Notes: generated by a model not told the origin, from the letters alone. 64,000 bases of DNA from Plantago major (GCA_026545765.1 CM048844.1:67226035-67290034), one strand, 5' to 3'; numbered from the stretch's first letter, positions 1 to 11,955 are shown. Numbers and translations: made by a program.

Positions 1-47
1 TAAATATGAATCGTCGGATTTTAAAGATCTGGAATTAAATGACATAC

Positions 48-803
48 ATTTCCCATCCATATGGAGTTGGCGATGTGGCCTAGAAATCCTGTGAGTAACT
101 CCGCATTTGCAGGCCTCCATGAATACCTTGTGTTAGCTCTCTCCAGGGTAGATTAGTGGCATTATTAGGAGCTTTCTCTCCACGCTGGCCGCTTCCACCA
201 TCTCCTTCAGTGTAGTCACTCATTTGAGAATAACCAGAAACGTTGAATGGAGGGACATCATCATTTAAATGTGGAGATGTCCGGTACGAATTGGTGTCGT
301 TGAAATGTGTAGATGGTCGGTACGAATTGGTGTTAAACTTGTTATCCGCTTCAGGCGATGTGTCATCTCAAAAGTCATCAGCCCCCTGCTGCAGAGGGAT
401 TTCACTTTCAAGTCTGTTCCTTGTTTGTGTGTCGATAGTTTCGGGTGACTCGTAGGAGTCCTCTAGTAAGTTCTCCATATCATCAGAACTTAACTCTTCA
501 TTGGCCAACAATTTGGACCTTCTAGCTCTGGCTGAAGCTGGTATGGGCCCTCTTTCCCTTCCACGAATCTCTCTCAAGCGTCCAGAATACTGGTTGACTG
601 GTACCGTCGGGATATCCTTTGCGTTCTTCTTGCCCCGTCTTTTATCTTCATCACCGCCATCTTTGGATGAACCGCCCTTAGTGAGTTTCTATAGGAAAAT
701 GAGAATAGTCAGAGCGTTAGAATTCATAGAGAAAGATGAGCAATCAAATATACTACGGTTTATTTATGTATTATCATAACTTTACCTTCCAGATTCCTGA
801 CAT
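48..803 (-). pseudogene. Leader exons of PMD gene, unit 1
   Basis: On the minus strand the first exon (786-803, encoding MSGIWK) ends at a GTAAAG donor. A second exon (48-688) follows a CTATAG acceptor and ends at a GTATGT donor. It encodes a hydrophilic, low-complexity segment (KLTKGGSSKDGGDED, then an acidic stretch with ELSSDD) of unknown function. Two in-frame stops (after ADDF and after SQDF) occur in all three units, so they arose before duplication. The PMD exons proper lie outside the window. I infer that this is the N-terminal part of the PMD protein; it could instead be a separate small gene. Confidence 0.5.
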
Positions 804-1500
804 TTAACACTGACCAGATTGCTAAGTGTTTGATAGTATGTTATAAGGAAGAAGAACGTTTGAATGGAGAGTTGTTGTGTAAAAATGTGATGGATGAGGA
901 TATTATTTATAGAACCAAAATTCGGTCACGATCGAGTTAGGTCGGGTCAACCGAACCGACCGACTCGGTCGACCGACAATCGCACAATCCCTTTACAAAC
1001 GAACAATTTTCGGGAGTATTCGAGTGTCTAGTTACGATTTTCAGGAGCATACATAGTTCTGGTTACGATCCTTGATTGATACCTTTTTGGGTCGGTTAAA
1101 CCGATCCGATTGACCGGTTAAATCGACCTGATCAACAGGGTCAAAGGGTCACTTAACCCTTTGAAGGGACAAGTGTCCCTTCCTTGGGACATGCATGCAT
1201 GTTCGAAATTTACGAAAATCGGGAAGCAATTCTCCCTTCAAGGGACAATTGCATGCATGCGTCCCTTCAAGGAACAATTTCTTTCCGATTTTCGTAAATT
1301 TCAATTTACGGGATGTTTCGATTTACCCAATCCCTCCATTTACGTTGTGTCTACACTTCTATAAAAGCCGCCCCCACCATCATTTTGAAATACTCCACAC
1401 TTTACACTTGAAACAATTATTCTATTCTAAACACTTGAAACAATTATTCTATTCTAAACACTTGAAACTTGAAACACTTCAAATCCCAAACACGTATACT
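804..1500. promoter_or_regulatory. Divergent promoter of MULE, unit 1
   Basis: This is the shared 5' region of the minus-strand leader/PMD gene and the plus-strand transposase gene. A minus-strand TATA box (TATAAATA) lies at 904-911 and a plus-strand TATAAAAG at 1,360-1,367. Between them are GGTCGGTT/AACCGACC inverted repeats (about 925-975 and 1,090-1,130) and the palindromic array at 1,160-1,300. The plus-strand leader carries a tandem duplication of about 26 bp (1,405-1,460) that the other units lack. Confidence 0.6.
1160..1300. repeat. Palindromic GCATGCATGC / AAGGGACA array, unit 1
   Basis: This is the shortest version of the array. Two CATGCATG cores alternate with AAGGGACA and its complement TGTCCCTT. 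The central part is flanked by inverted arms (AAATTTACGAAAATCGG at about 1,207 and its complement at about 1,285), so the segment can fold into one hairpin of roughly 100 bases. CATGCATG is the RY motif bound by plant B3-domain factors; use of it here is only inferred. Confidence 0.7.
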
Positions 1501-1963
1501 ATGAGTGACTCACCTATTTCATATATTTCATCCGATGATGCGTCTGATTTTTCAGATTGCAGTCGATTTTTCCAAAACAATCAGAGTATTGATACTCGTC
1601 AAGCTGCAGAAACTTGGGTTCGTGCTATTGGTCGAGAAAACAATATCTTTGTCGCGATCTCACATTCGAAACCAAGACACGTGTACATGAGTTGTGAGCG
1701 TGGTGGGGCCTACAGAAACACGGCTTCAAGTGACCCCGAAGTGAAATCCAGAAATGCAGTTGGGACTAAGAAGCACAATTGTCAATTTCAGGTTAAGCTG
1801 GATGAGAGGTATCCGGGGGAGTGGAGAGTTGCTGTAAGAGAGGGCGACGACAAACAAAATCATGCACTCGGGAATTACCCCCATGGGCACACGTCCAGTT
1901 CGAAGCTGAATGACGAAGAGTTCGTGCGAGTGATTGAGATGCTGCAATGCGGAATGACACCTA
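1501..1963 (+). pseudogene. MULE transposase N-terminus (FAR1-type domain), unit 1
   Basis: The start ATG follows the TATA box by 141 bases. The frame stays open through the start MSDSPISYISSDD and a zinc-binding FAR1/WRKY-GCM1-like domain. Its ligands appear as Cys in YMSCERGG, Cys in HNCQFQ and the HNH-like region near HALGNYPHGH (here KQNH in place of the HNH of the other units). This is the only one of the three copies whose N-terminal frame has no stop. The gene is cut at about 1,963, and the frame runs on by chance into LTR sequence to 2,001, giving a chimeric end. Transposase core and OTU domain are absent. Confidence 0.8.
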
Positions 1964-2618
1964 GAAAAATCAAGCTCCAAGATCAAAACATGATAAACTA
2001 GGGTTCTCGGTCCCCAAATAGAGTTTAGAATAAGTTCTTTCCGAAGTTATGGTGAAAGACATCTATTTATAGGAGAAAAAACGAAGAAAATCCGTCCAGA
2101 ATTCGGCCAGAAGTCGCCCAGAAAACTCCTTCTCGTAACTTCTCGCAGCTGGGAGAAAAACTCCTCGCCGCAGAGAGAATGTTTTTTCCTGCCAGATTAA
2201 AACGCACGTAACTTTTTGTACAGACGGAAATTTCTCACGATTATAAAGAAAGTTGTAGCACATTGAATTATCTTTGCGTGGCCACCAAAATCAGGTCAAT
2301 CGGACATCGCATGAGAGAGTTATAGTGAAAATGGCTAGACTGCTCCTTAAAGTTACACTTTTGCAAGTTTCGCTAAAACGGCTCTCAAATCTTGGTCCGA
2401 ACTCCGAATCCACTTCTGGTTTCGCCGTTTTACTCCAATTTCATGGCTCTAGAACCATCGTTTTCACTCCGGTTTTCACCTAAAAACACGAAAATCTGCA
2501 AAACACAAACAAAAACACCAATTGTAAAAACACACAAAAAACACTTAAAGCCTATAAACAAAGACTAACAAAGAACGGTAAATTAGACCAAATGAGACTC
2601 TAAATTATCATCTCATCA
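1964..2618 (-). mobile_element. Partial LTR of the GAG-only gypsy-like element
   Basis: This fossil matches the right-hand part of the LTR at about 16,541-17,195 and ends at the same border (CATCA), followed by the old copia fragment. It shows that the gypsy-like insertion existed before the unit was duplicated. Everything to the left of the matched part was removed by the deletion that joined it to the MULE. Confidence 0.8.
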
Positions 2619-5362
2619 GAGCAAAGAACAAACCACAAGCAATCTAAATGTCAGGGCTAGAAGAAATCTAACAAGCTAGGAAAGCTAAGTTCGCTGAAAA
2701 GTAGACTCAACAACTTTGTGGTGTATAAAAGCACCACGAGGAGCACCAAGGAACACACCAAGAAGGAAAATAGTTCTTGATAATATTGATACTAGTCATT
2801 TACCTAGAATTCCTCCTTATGCTCCTGCTAGACAAAAGCATGTCTCTAAGAAATTCATTCAAAAATGGTTTCCTACTAGGTGATACTTTAGTCAAGATGG
2901 TTCCATTGTTGGAATGAGAACCTAACTCCATGTTTCCTATTTTGTGCAGAACACTCTAAAGAAGAATCCAACGTGGCATTTTGATAGTGGATGTGGGAAG
3001 CACATGACAGGAGACAAAGCAAATCTGGTTGACTACAGAGTCTTTGATACAGATCAGATATCAGATTTGCCGGAGGAGTTCGAAGTGAATCCAACTGTAG
3101 GATTTGGAGATCTAAAATTGGGAGCCCTCAAAATCACTGGAGTACTACATGTAGAGGGATTGAAATATAATCTCCTTAGCATGAGACAATTTCCTGACAA
3201 GGGGTTCTCAGTGAAGATCAAATCCAAATTCCGTAAACTGATTGTGAATGAGTCAAAGCAGGTAGTCTTAGTTGCTAGGCGGAAAGGAAGTCTCTACGTT
3301 GCTGACTGGGCAACCTCCACAACAGAAGAATGCCTCACGGTGAGTCAATCTGGCTACACTGAAGAAAATTGGCTATGGCACAAAAGGATGAGTAACTTGA
3401 ATTTCAAAACTCTAAATAAGCTAGCCAGGAACGAATTGGCTGTTGGATTACCTAAGATGGCATATAGAAAAGATGGTGTATGCTGCTCAGCTTGCCAATT
3501 AGGGAAACAAGCCAAGACATCTTTCAAGTCTAAAACTAAACATTCCAGTGTGAGGCCACTGCAACTGTTACATATGGATCTCTTTGAGTCCTCAGTAACC
3601 AGTTATGCAGGAAAGAAAGAAGTTTGGTTGTTGTAGATGACTACTCAAAATTCACTTGGGTTGTTTTTCTCAAATAAAAATCTGACGCAAGGGTCGAGAT
3701 ACCAAGCCTGCTGAATAAGCTTGAAGTGATGAAAAAATGAGAAGGTATCCGTGATCAGAACAGACTATGGTACTGAGTTTGGGAACCAGTACATAAAAAG
3801 TGTTTTGTACGTACAAAGGTATACAACATCAATTATCTTCAGTAAGGACACCATAACAAAATGGTGTTGCTGAAAGGAATAATAGGACCCTAAAAGAGGC
3901 AGCAAGAACAATGCTTGCTGACACTGAAATAAGTGAAATCTATTGGGTTGAAACTGTAAATACAGCATGCTACACTCAAAATAGATGTTTGATCAACAAA
4001 CACCATGATAAGACTCCTTATGAGTTATTGTTTGGTAGACCCCCTAGTATCAAACGTTTAGGGGTGTTTGGTTGCAGATGTTTTGTTCTTGACAATGGAA
4101 AAGAATATCTTAGAACACTTCAACCAAAGGTAGATGAAGGTGTATTTCTTGGTTATTCAATGAATAGAAAAGCTTACAAAATCTACAACAAAAGGACACA
4201 AAAGATTGAAGAATCTGTCCATGTAGTATTCTGTGAAGGAAACAAGAAAGCACCATGAATTAAGAACTCTCATAGAGGTTCAAAGAACTTATGATAAAGG
4301 ATTCTGAACAAGAATCTCCACAGGTAAATAATTCTGTCATTAACTTAGAGGATGAGTCTGACGAAGAAAGGCAATCTTTGCCAGGTAACAACCAGATGAC
4401 TCTAAGACATGATGAAGACTTTCCTATGAGAAATCCAGAAATGGATCAAGCCACTGAGAATCTTCATCATGAAGAGGTCTCTGAGCAGGAGGTTGCTGTG
4501 AATCCTGTCTTAGATACCCAGGACACTGAACAATTGTCAGATATCCCAAGCACATCACAAGTGCCAGATATCTCAGATACTGAACAAGTATCATATCATG
4601 ATCATAATGATACAGAAATGAATCAAAATGAAAATGATCCTACTAGTTCTAAACCCATTATGAAATGGATAAGAGATCATCCTGCAAAGGATGTGATAGA
4701 TCCGTTAGACCAAGGGTTAAGAACTAGGAGACCAATTGCTGAAAATGCAAATTCTCTCTATGGATGTTTCATCTCAGACATTGAACCAAAGACCAATGAA
4801 GAAGCATTAAGAGACTAAGATTGGATCTCAGCAATGCAAGAAGAGTTGGATCAACTTGAGAGAAACAAAGTCTGGAAACTAGTTCCCTACACTGATGGAA
4901 TATCAATCATAGGAACTATGTGGGTTTTCAGAAACAAGATGCACGAATCTGGTGAAATAACTAGAAAAAAAGCAAGGTTGGTTGCCAAGGGATTCACCCA
5001 GACTGAATGACTAGATTTTGATGAGTCATATGCTAAAGTTGCAAGATTGGATGCAATTAGACTATTTCTAGCCTTTGCAGCACATAATGACTTTAAAGTT
5101 TATCAAATGGATGTCAAGAGTGCATTCCTAAATGGTGAGCTTGCTGAGGAAGTCTATGTTGAGCAACCACCTGGTTTTGAAGTTTCCACAGAAAGCAAGA
5201 TGGTCTATAAGCTTCAGAAAGCTCTATATTATCTTAAACAAACTCCAAGAGCATGGTATGACACATTGGCTAAGTACTTGCTGGGAAGAGGATTCAAGAA
5301 AGGAGAAGTTGATAAAACTCTCTTTACATTGAACCATGATGGGAAAATGCTCTTAGTACAAG
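2619..5362 (+). mobile_element. Old Ty1/copia pol fragment, unit 1 (fossil)
   Basis: The end of gag and most of pol of a copia element run in the plus direction. In order one can see a protease motif (DSGCGKHMTG near 2,980), the GAG-pre-integrase segment (WLWHKRMSNLNFKTLNKLA near 3,370), the integrase core (near 3,570-4,250), an acidic linker, and the first half of reverse transcriptase ([19 protein letters not shown] near 5,100). The match to the nested copia element stops just before the RT catalytic box. No LTRs remain. It is clearly broken at several points and is related to, but older than, the nested copia. Confidence 0.85.
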
Positions 5363-5873
5363 TAGAGGAAGAGGAGGAAGGGGACCAGAAAGAATATTGG
5401 CCCAATTTGGCAAACAAAAGCTTATAGCTATGGATTCGTCACAGAGTTCTGGAGCTCAAAGCTAGGCAGAATACCAAGAATTTCTTGAGTATAAAAGAAA
5501 AAAGGAAGGAAAGATTCCATCTTTTGCTAAAATAGTAGCAGAAGAATCTGAGGAAAGTCAGATTGACTACATCGAAAATCGACATCAAGAAGTAATACTT
5601 CTACGGGAAAACAGGGATAAGCGATGGGCAGACAACCCCTGGACCTTGATGGCAAGGTATTTGGATAGGGCATCATATGCCATAGGATCTTATAAAACAA
5701 GATCCTTTTATGAAAATATTTTATCAAATACAGGTTCTTGTGAGATAACACACTTCTCCTCATGGACACAAAAAGAAGTTTATAACTTCAGCAAAATTTA
5801 TATTAAAAAGATTATATCTTCGGAAGAATGGGGAATAGCACCCCTAAGAGAAAGGGAATTTTATTATCCCAAC

Positions 5874-5876
<3 letters not shown>
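5363..5876 (+). mobile_element. Pararetrovirus-like fossil fused to copia, unit 1
   Basis: Immediately after the copia match ends, a new coding-like stretch begins that is not part of copia pol. Segments such as [22 protein letters not shown] and [16 protein letters not shown] resemble polyproteins of endogenous plant pararetroviruses (Caulimoviridae) as I remember them. The family is a tentative call and the copy is broken. The same fusion occurs at 19,889-20,404, so it predates the duplication. Confidence 0.45.
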
Positions 5877-5956
<80 letters not shown>

Positions 5957-5962
5957 TATATG

Positions 5963-6014
<52 letters not shown>
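5877..6014. repeat. (TA)n / (CATA)n microsatellite
   Basis: An alternating TA tract with an internal CATA run sits directly against the left end of MULE unit 2. Open frames of alternating Tyr and Ile here are artefacts of the repeat. The homologous tract before unit 3 (20,411-20,450) is shorter. Confidence 0.95.
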
Positions 6015-6340
6015 TAAACGCAACACTAAATATTTTGCGTACTTACCTAAAATGCCCTTAACTCAAAAAAACTTACAAAATTAACGTAAAATCGAAATAA
6101 CTCATTTACACAAACACAATAACATTAACATGCACGATTGAATACAAATTACAAGAACAAAAAACATCTAAAATTTTTCACAAATTTTTTTTTTTTTGTG
6201 AAAAGTGAAAAAAGTTGGGAAATATATACAGAAATTGAAAAACAAAATTAAAAAATAAAAAAAATGCCCAGCCATGAAATGGCCGGTTTGACCGGCAAAT
6301 TTTTTTAAAGTTTTAAATTTATTTATTTTGAATTCACAAC
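6015..6340. repeat. Left TIR of MULE unit 2
   Basis: It starts TAAACGCAACAC and continues through the segment with CGTGCATG-like bases and the CCGGTTTGACCGG palindrome. The inverse is present at 43,625-43,979 and a second left copy at 20,451-20,745. Long TIRs of about 300 bp are normal for MULEs. The target-site duplication cannot be read because the flank is a TA repeat. Confidence 0.8.
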
Positions 6341-6439
6341 TTTAACTTTAATTAGAACTTGAATCGAAATGCTTCTGAATAAAAGGTTACAACTTGAACA
6401 GGGACAAACTTGAATAGGAAATATTACATGCCATGACTA

Positions 6440-8837
6440 TTAACTAGGTAATGGAATAACATCTTGAAAGTGTTCACAAATTTCATCGACAATGTCGAAT
6501 ACGTCTTTTTGGCTCATATAACGTCTGTTTGGCTTAGTGATGCGTGCAAGTGTAGCCACGAGCCATTGTATCCTCTACAAATTTAAGACACAAAAAGTAA
6601 GGATTTGATGAAATGCTAACGTCGTGTATGTATATGTATTGAATGTTTAGGAACCATACCACGGTAGGATTCATGTCGGCTGGTCGGTAATGTTCCCTTC
6701 GAGTAAATGATTCTTGGCGTGTCACTTGCATATGCGTCCTTGAGCGAAACCAGTCCTGGTACGCTGGAAGAGCTTCAGTTCTGTAATGCACTCGATGTGT
6801 TTGGAGATGGAAATTACGTCAAACGTTCTGAAAGTTCTCGAATGAGTCTCCAGCACGATAAGAACATCGATAGAGTGACGGTTGTGGTGGCCTTTGCACA
6901 AGCAGTGGTGTTATGAGTGGTTGAGGAATGAATTGGGGGTATCTGAACTGGCGCATAACACGGTCTAGCATATAAGCCTCTGTAATCTTTAAACAATGAA
7001 TAATTCCCCTAGATAGAGAAATGGGGACTACTTCCTCCGCTCGTTGTCCAAATGGTGTCCAAATAACCTATTACATAAGAGGTAAGTAACATAATTAAAT
7101 AATTATAACAGAGTTTAAATCTTAATGAAGACAAGCTTTATAAATTTGATGGCATACTTCATTTGCAGGAACATTGTCCAGGGCACTTCTGTATGCAAGA
7201 TGTAGAGCAGTTTGATCTTGGTCGATGGTTCACAAGTTAAATGATTCAAAACCAGGAAACTGCTTGTAGATCCACAGCTGAAATCGTATAAAGACTTCAA
7301 TAAAAAATGTATTCTTTGTTAAAGTTATGAAAAAATGTATAAATAATATAGAGCGAGCAAACCTGCACAAGTGAGAGCATCCATCTATTTGTTTGTAGTC
7401 AATACGTGATGCGATTCCCAACTGTCTATACTGATTGGCAAGTGCAGCAGCTCCCCATGCGTAGATATGAACCTCATCCAGCTGATGTAAGAACGGTAGA
7501 AATCCGACTGGTGCTCGATGACCACTCTTGTCGACAAATAGCGATGTGCCTAACAACCACAACAAGTACATGATAGCATGTGAAGGAGGTGGAAGAGTTT
7601 GTGCTGTTAAAGCGGCCTCAATTGTGCTACGCTTGAACCCAACACTTTTAAAGTTGGCCTTCACTGATGCATCATTCAGTTGCATATGAGTTGATCATGA
7701 GAGCTTGAGCGTCTCTGGGTGGTTCGTTTCCACCTTAACCGCCCGACCATGAACAAGAATTCCTAACATGTAGTGGACATCATGCAGGGTTATAGTCATC
7801 TCACTGAATGCCAAGTGAAAGCTATTAGTTTCAGGATGCCACCGTTCAACAAATGCACTAATCAAAGGCATGTTGATCTTCGGGTGCATACAGCTGGGCA
7901 AGTGTGAGAGATGGTTGTTGTCGACAACATTCAAGACATCGTCGTTTAAATAGTCTTTGAACTTGCTTAATTTACGGGATTGGTGAAACCCCTGTAGAAT
8001 ATCGCGGTCCAGCGGCATTTTAAAGTAAATAGTAAATAAGAATGAGTTAACAATAGTAAATATGAATCGTCGGATTTTAAAGATCTGGAATTAAATGACT
8101 TACATTTCCCATCCATATGGAGTGAGCGATGTGGCCTAGAAATCCTGTGAGTAACTCCGCATTTGCAGGCCTCCATGAATACCTTGTGTTAGCTCTCTCC
8201 AAGGTAGATTAGTGGCATTATTAGGGGCTTCCTCTCCACGCTGGCCGCTTCCACCATCTCCTTCAGTGTGGTCACTCATTTGAGAATAACCAGAAACGTT
8301 GAATGGAGGGACATCATCATTTAAATGTGGAGATGCCTGGTACGAATTGGTGTCGTTGAAATGTGTAGATGGCCGGTACGAATTGGTGTTAAACTTGTTA
8401 TCCGCTTCAGGCGATGTGTCATCTCAAAAGTCATTGACCCCTAACTGCAGAGGGATTTCACTTTCAAGCCTGTTCCTTAATTGTTTGTGTGTCGATAATT
8501 TCGGGTGACTCGTAGGAGTCCTCTAGTAAGTTCTCCGTATCATCAGAACTTAACTCTTCATTGGCCATCAATTTGGACCTTCTAGCTCTGGCTGAAGCAG
8601 GTATGGGCCCTCTTTCCCTTCCACGAATCTCTCTCAAGCGCCAGGATATCCTTTGCATTCTTCTTGCCCCGTCTTTTATCTTCATCACCGCCATCTTTGG
8701 ATGAACCGCCCTTAGTGAGTTTCTGTAGGAAAATGAGAATAGTCGGAGCGTTAGAATTCATAGAGAAAGATGAGCAATCAGATATACTACGGTTTATTAA
8801 TGTATTATCATAACTTTACCTTCTAGATTCCTGACAT
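6440..8837 (-). pseudogene. Plant mobile domain (PMD) protein gene, unit 2
   Basis: Minus-strand exons with consensus borders are 8,820-8,837, 8,104-8,722, 7,363-8,018, 7,158-7,277, 6,660-7,067 and 6,440-6,574; the last four introns/exons are well supported. PMD landmarks (PF10536 type) are MLGILVHG, a WGAAALANQYRQL segment, LWIYKQFPGF at the third PMD exon border, VIWTPF, and a last exon ending QDVIPLPS. Known relatives (Arabidopsis MAIN and MAIL1) act in transposon silencing; PMD genes also ride on MULEs and gypsy elements. This copy has a stop in the first exon (TGG to TAG), stops after LKLS, after FNL and after FQNV, and a 1-base deletion near 7,375, so it is dead. The join between leader and PMD exons is uncertain, because the acceptor seen in unit 3 reads CTG here. 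Confidence 0.75.
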
Positions 8838-9563
8838 TTAACACTGACCAGATTGATAAGTATTTGATAGTATGTTATAAGGAAGAAGAACGTTTGAATG
8901 GAGAGTTGTTGTGTAAAAATGTGATGTATGAGGAGATTTTTTATAGAACCAAAATTCGGTTACGATCGAGTTAGGTCGGGTCAACCGAACCGACCGACTC
9001 GGTCAGCTGACAATCGCATAATCCCTCTACAAACGAACAATTTTCGGGAGTATTCGAGTGTCTAGTTACGATTTTCAGGAGCATACATAATTCCGGTTAC
9101 GATCCTTGATTGATACCTTTTTGGGTCGGTTAAACCGACCCGATTGACCGGTTAAATCGACCTGATCAACAGGGTCAAAGGGTCACTTAACCCTTTGAAG
9201 GGACAAGTGTCCCTTCCTTGGGACATGCATGCATGCTTTGTCCCTTGAAGGGACACGTATGCTTTGTCCCTTCCTTGGGACAAAGCATGCATGTTCGAAA
9301 TTTACGAAAATCGGGAAGCAATTGTCCCTTGATGGGACGCATGCATGCAATTGTCCCTTGAAGGGACAATTTCTTTCCGATTTTCGTAAATTTCGATTTA
9401 CGGGATGTTTCGATTTACACAATCCCTCCATTTACGTTGTGTCTACACTTCTATAAAAGCCGCCCCACCATCATTTAAAATACTCCACACTTCACACTTG
9501 AAACAAATATTCTATTCTAAACACTTGAAACCCGAAACACTTCAAATCCCAAACACGTATACT
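8838..9563. promoter_or_regulatory. Divergent promoter of MULE, unit 2
   Basis: This is the shared 5' region of the PMD and transposase genes. Minus TATA-like bases lie at about 8,937-8,944 and the plus TATAAAAG at 9,452-9,459, 112 bases before the transposase ATG. It contains the GGTCGGTTAAACCGACC inverted repeat (about 9,124-9,142) and the palindromic array. Confidence 0.6.
9194..9402. repeat. Palindromic GCATGCATGC / AAGGGACA array, unit 2
   Basis: The array is of middle length, with three CATGCATG cores set between AAGGGACA/TGTCCCTT half-sites. The hairpin arms AAATTTACGAAAATCGG and complement are at about 9,298 and 9,376. The extra core and spacers relative to unit 1 show expansion or loss by whole repeat modules. 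Confidence 0.75.
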
Positions 9564-10626
9564 ATGAGTGACTCACCTATTTCATATATTTCATCCGATG
9601 ATGCGTCTGATTTTCCAGATTGAAGTTAATTTTTCCAAAACAATCAGAGTATTGATACTCGTCAAGCTGCAGAAACTTGGGTTCATGCTATTGGTCGAGA
9701 AAACAATATCTTTTTCGCGATCTCACATTCGAAACCAAGACACGTGTACATGAGTTGTGAGCGTGGTGGGGCCTACAGAGACACGGCTTCAAGTGACCCC
9801 GAAGTGAAATCCAGAAATGCAGTTGGGAGTAAGAAGCACAATTGTCAATTTCAGGTTAAGCTGGATGAGAGGTATCCGGGGGAGTGGAGAGTTGTTGTCA
9901 GAGAGGGCGACGACAAACACAATCATGCACTCGGGAATTACCCCCATTGTCACACGTCCAGTTCGAAGCTGAATGACGAAGAGTTCGTGCGAGTGATTGA
10001 GATGCTGCAATGCGGAATGACACCTAGAGAAATTCTCAAGAAACTCAAAAAGGAGTTTACAAACAACTGTAGTGTCCTACGACACATATACAATGCTGAC
10101 CAGAAATATCAACGTATGGAGATGGGATCGATGCCCCCCAATCGATTATTTCTTGCATATGTTGGAAAAACATCATTATATATTTACACACTCGCAAGTG
10201 CAGGGTACTAACATATTGGAGGGAATTTTCTTAGCTCATCCTAATACAATTTAGATGCTCCGTTTGTTCCCACAAGTTGTCCTCATGGATGCAACCTACA
10301 AGACAAATTTATACGAGATGCCTTTGGTGGAACTGATTGGCGTCTTACCCACTGGGCAAAACTATCACATAGCTTTCATTTTCCTCTCCAACGAAAGGAC
10401 GTCAAGTTATGTGTTGGGGATTACAGAATTGCGGGAATTGTTTGCTGAGTGTGGTGTCTCACCAGGGGTTTTTGTTACCGACAGAGAGTTAGCGGCAATG
10501 AATGCGATTAATATTGTATTTCCAGAAGCAGCACACCTACTGTGTCGGAGGCACATATCAAAGAATGTGCAGGCTAAAGTAAACAAGCTGTGTGGTTCCA
10601 CAAAGTATCAAGGGGCAGTAAAATGC
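9564..10626 (+). pseudogene. MULE transposase, N-terminal half, unit 2
   Basis: The gene begins MSDSPISYISSDD, has a stop after about 20 codons (DFPD followed by TGA), then a FAR1-like zinc domain (CERGGAYRDT, HNCQFQ, HNHALGNYPH). A C-run at about 10,134 shifts the frame. The transposase core starts with an LMDATYKTN motif (first catalytic Asp) near 10,286 and reaches VTDRELAAMNAI (second Asp) near 10,480. A TAG just before MLRLFPQVV is shared with unit 3. The gene ends at the junction at 10,626, so the rest of the core and the OTU domain are missing. Confidence 0.8.
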
Positions 10627-11955
10627 TCTTGCTGTAAAGCATATGAGAAAATACGTCAGTCAGGAAATAGAAAGAAGGACCAGAGAGAAGCTGAAAGAGC
10701 ATCTAGGTCCCAACTATCACAAATACAAAAGTATGCAATTGACTAGCTCGCTGAACAAGCCTGCACAACAAGCATCGAGTATTGAGGGAGCAGAAATAGG
10801 AAACGATGTATGTTTCTATTGTCATAAACCTGGTCACTTCAAAACAGACTGCCCAGCTCATAACAATCTAAAGGTAAGTGACAAGAATGATAGAAGAAAC
10901 TTCAAGAGAGGTCAGAGAGCTATGCTCACTGAGGAAAGGAAAAAGATCCAAATCCAACTGGATGCTCTTGATCTTGACTCTGAGTCTGACGATGAGGACT
11001 CTGATGATTCCAAACTTCCGTCACCAGAGTTGTACGACGGCACTCATGAATTGGTTGACTTCGGTTAAAAGAAGAAAGGAATGTGCGGGGTTACTGAGAC
11101 CTAAGGAATCAAAGATCTAGAACACCTCATAAAAGAGCTTGATCTTTATGAAAGAGAATTCATGGTTGTCCAAGCTAGAACCAAGATTCTCGAAGAAGAA
11201 AACAAATCTCTTGAAATGGAGTGCTCACAACTGGGAAAGCTATCTGAGACAAAGGATGCTGAGAATGCATTTCTAAAAGTACAGATAGTTGAGACATGAA
11301 ACTGTACATGAAGAGGCAATGGATAAACTTCAAAAGAATTGTGAAGGTCTTCTTTCTGACAACGTTGAACTCAAAAAGAAAGAAATGTCCTTCCAATCCT
11401 ATGCCAAAGCTTGTGACACTCTCACTGAAGTACACTCTTACCTAAGAGATGCCTCAGAGAAAGGAGGACTTGGGCTAGACACTCAAACAAATAGTTCTAC
11501 CACTCTGAACAAAAGTGATAGAAGCATGACATTTGTTAGGGGTCGGCAAGGTGGTTCCAAAATAACCTATAGCATTGGTCAGAAAGTTAAGGTTGCTGAC
11601 AAAGGAAAGGCAGTTGCGACCATGCCTTTGAGGGAAAAACAAGTCCTAAAGAAATCTGATGGGAAAGTTCTTGAAAAGGAATAATACACTGGAAAGTGAA
11701 ATCACCCACAATGTTGCGTCTCTAAGAAAGGGATGATTGCTAGAGCTGGCAAATTCTCTAATGTCACTTTTTCTGGAAAGAAAGATGACCCAGAGGTTAG
11801 TAAGGCTGCTGAGAGAAGATCTCAGTCGGCACCTAGTGCTCAAAATGGCATTGGCTACAAAGCCATCGGAAAACAACTTGCTCTTGAGTACAAACTAGAG
11901 AAAGAACGATGGATGAAAGCTAGGGTTGCTCACAACAATCATCAGAAGTTGAAGA
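10627..11955 (+). mobile_element. Old Ty1/copia gag fragment, unit 2 (fossil)
   Basis: It enters copia gag partway through and matches the gag of the nested copia at 33.2-34.9 kb in opposite orientation. A CCHC zinc knuckle (CFYCHKPGHFKTDC, near 10,810) is followed by the acidic segment (DSESDDEDSDD) and a coiled-coil-like charged region. There is no 5' LTR or gag start. It continues, after the inserted gypsy-like element, at 17,196. It is broken in several places. Confidence 0.85.

Larger units (their letters stand above)
1..1963 (+). mobile_element. MULE unit 1, interior part
   Basis: This stretch matches 8,057-10,024 and 38,966-41,185 almost base for base, so it is the middle of the same Mutator-like element: the first exons of the minus-strand gene, the divergent promoter and the start of the plus-strand transposase. 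The left end lies before the window. The right side stops abruptly at about 1,963, where LTR sequence takes over at a short shared run of A-rich bases. It is one of three copies of the MULE. Confidence 0.85.
6015..10626 (+). mobile_element. MULE unit 2, left part (truncated)
   Basis: It carries the left terminal inverted repeat, the whole PMD gene on the minus strand, the divergent promoter and the first part of the transposase gene. It ends at 10,626 inside the transposase domain, where the sequence switches to copia gag with only a 2-base overlap (AT). Because the same MULE continues past this point in unit 3 with no copia present, the switch is best read as a tandem-duplication junction rather than an insertion. 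Confidence 0.85.

Noticed and set aside
5646-6061. Open frames rich in alternating Tyr and Ile on both strands
   Set aside because: They are readings of the (TA)n/(CATA)n microsatellite and have no protein-like content.
9183-9431. Open frames with repeated KGQ/HACFVP-like wording on both strands
   Set aside because: They come from the palindromic promoter array; the same words appear in several frames and on both strands.
10600-10650. Insertion of copia into MULE unit 2
   Set aside because: There is no LTR, no target duplication and no return of MULE sequence on the far side; a tandem-duplication junction explains the data better.
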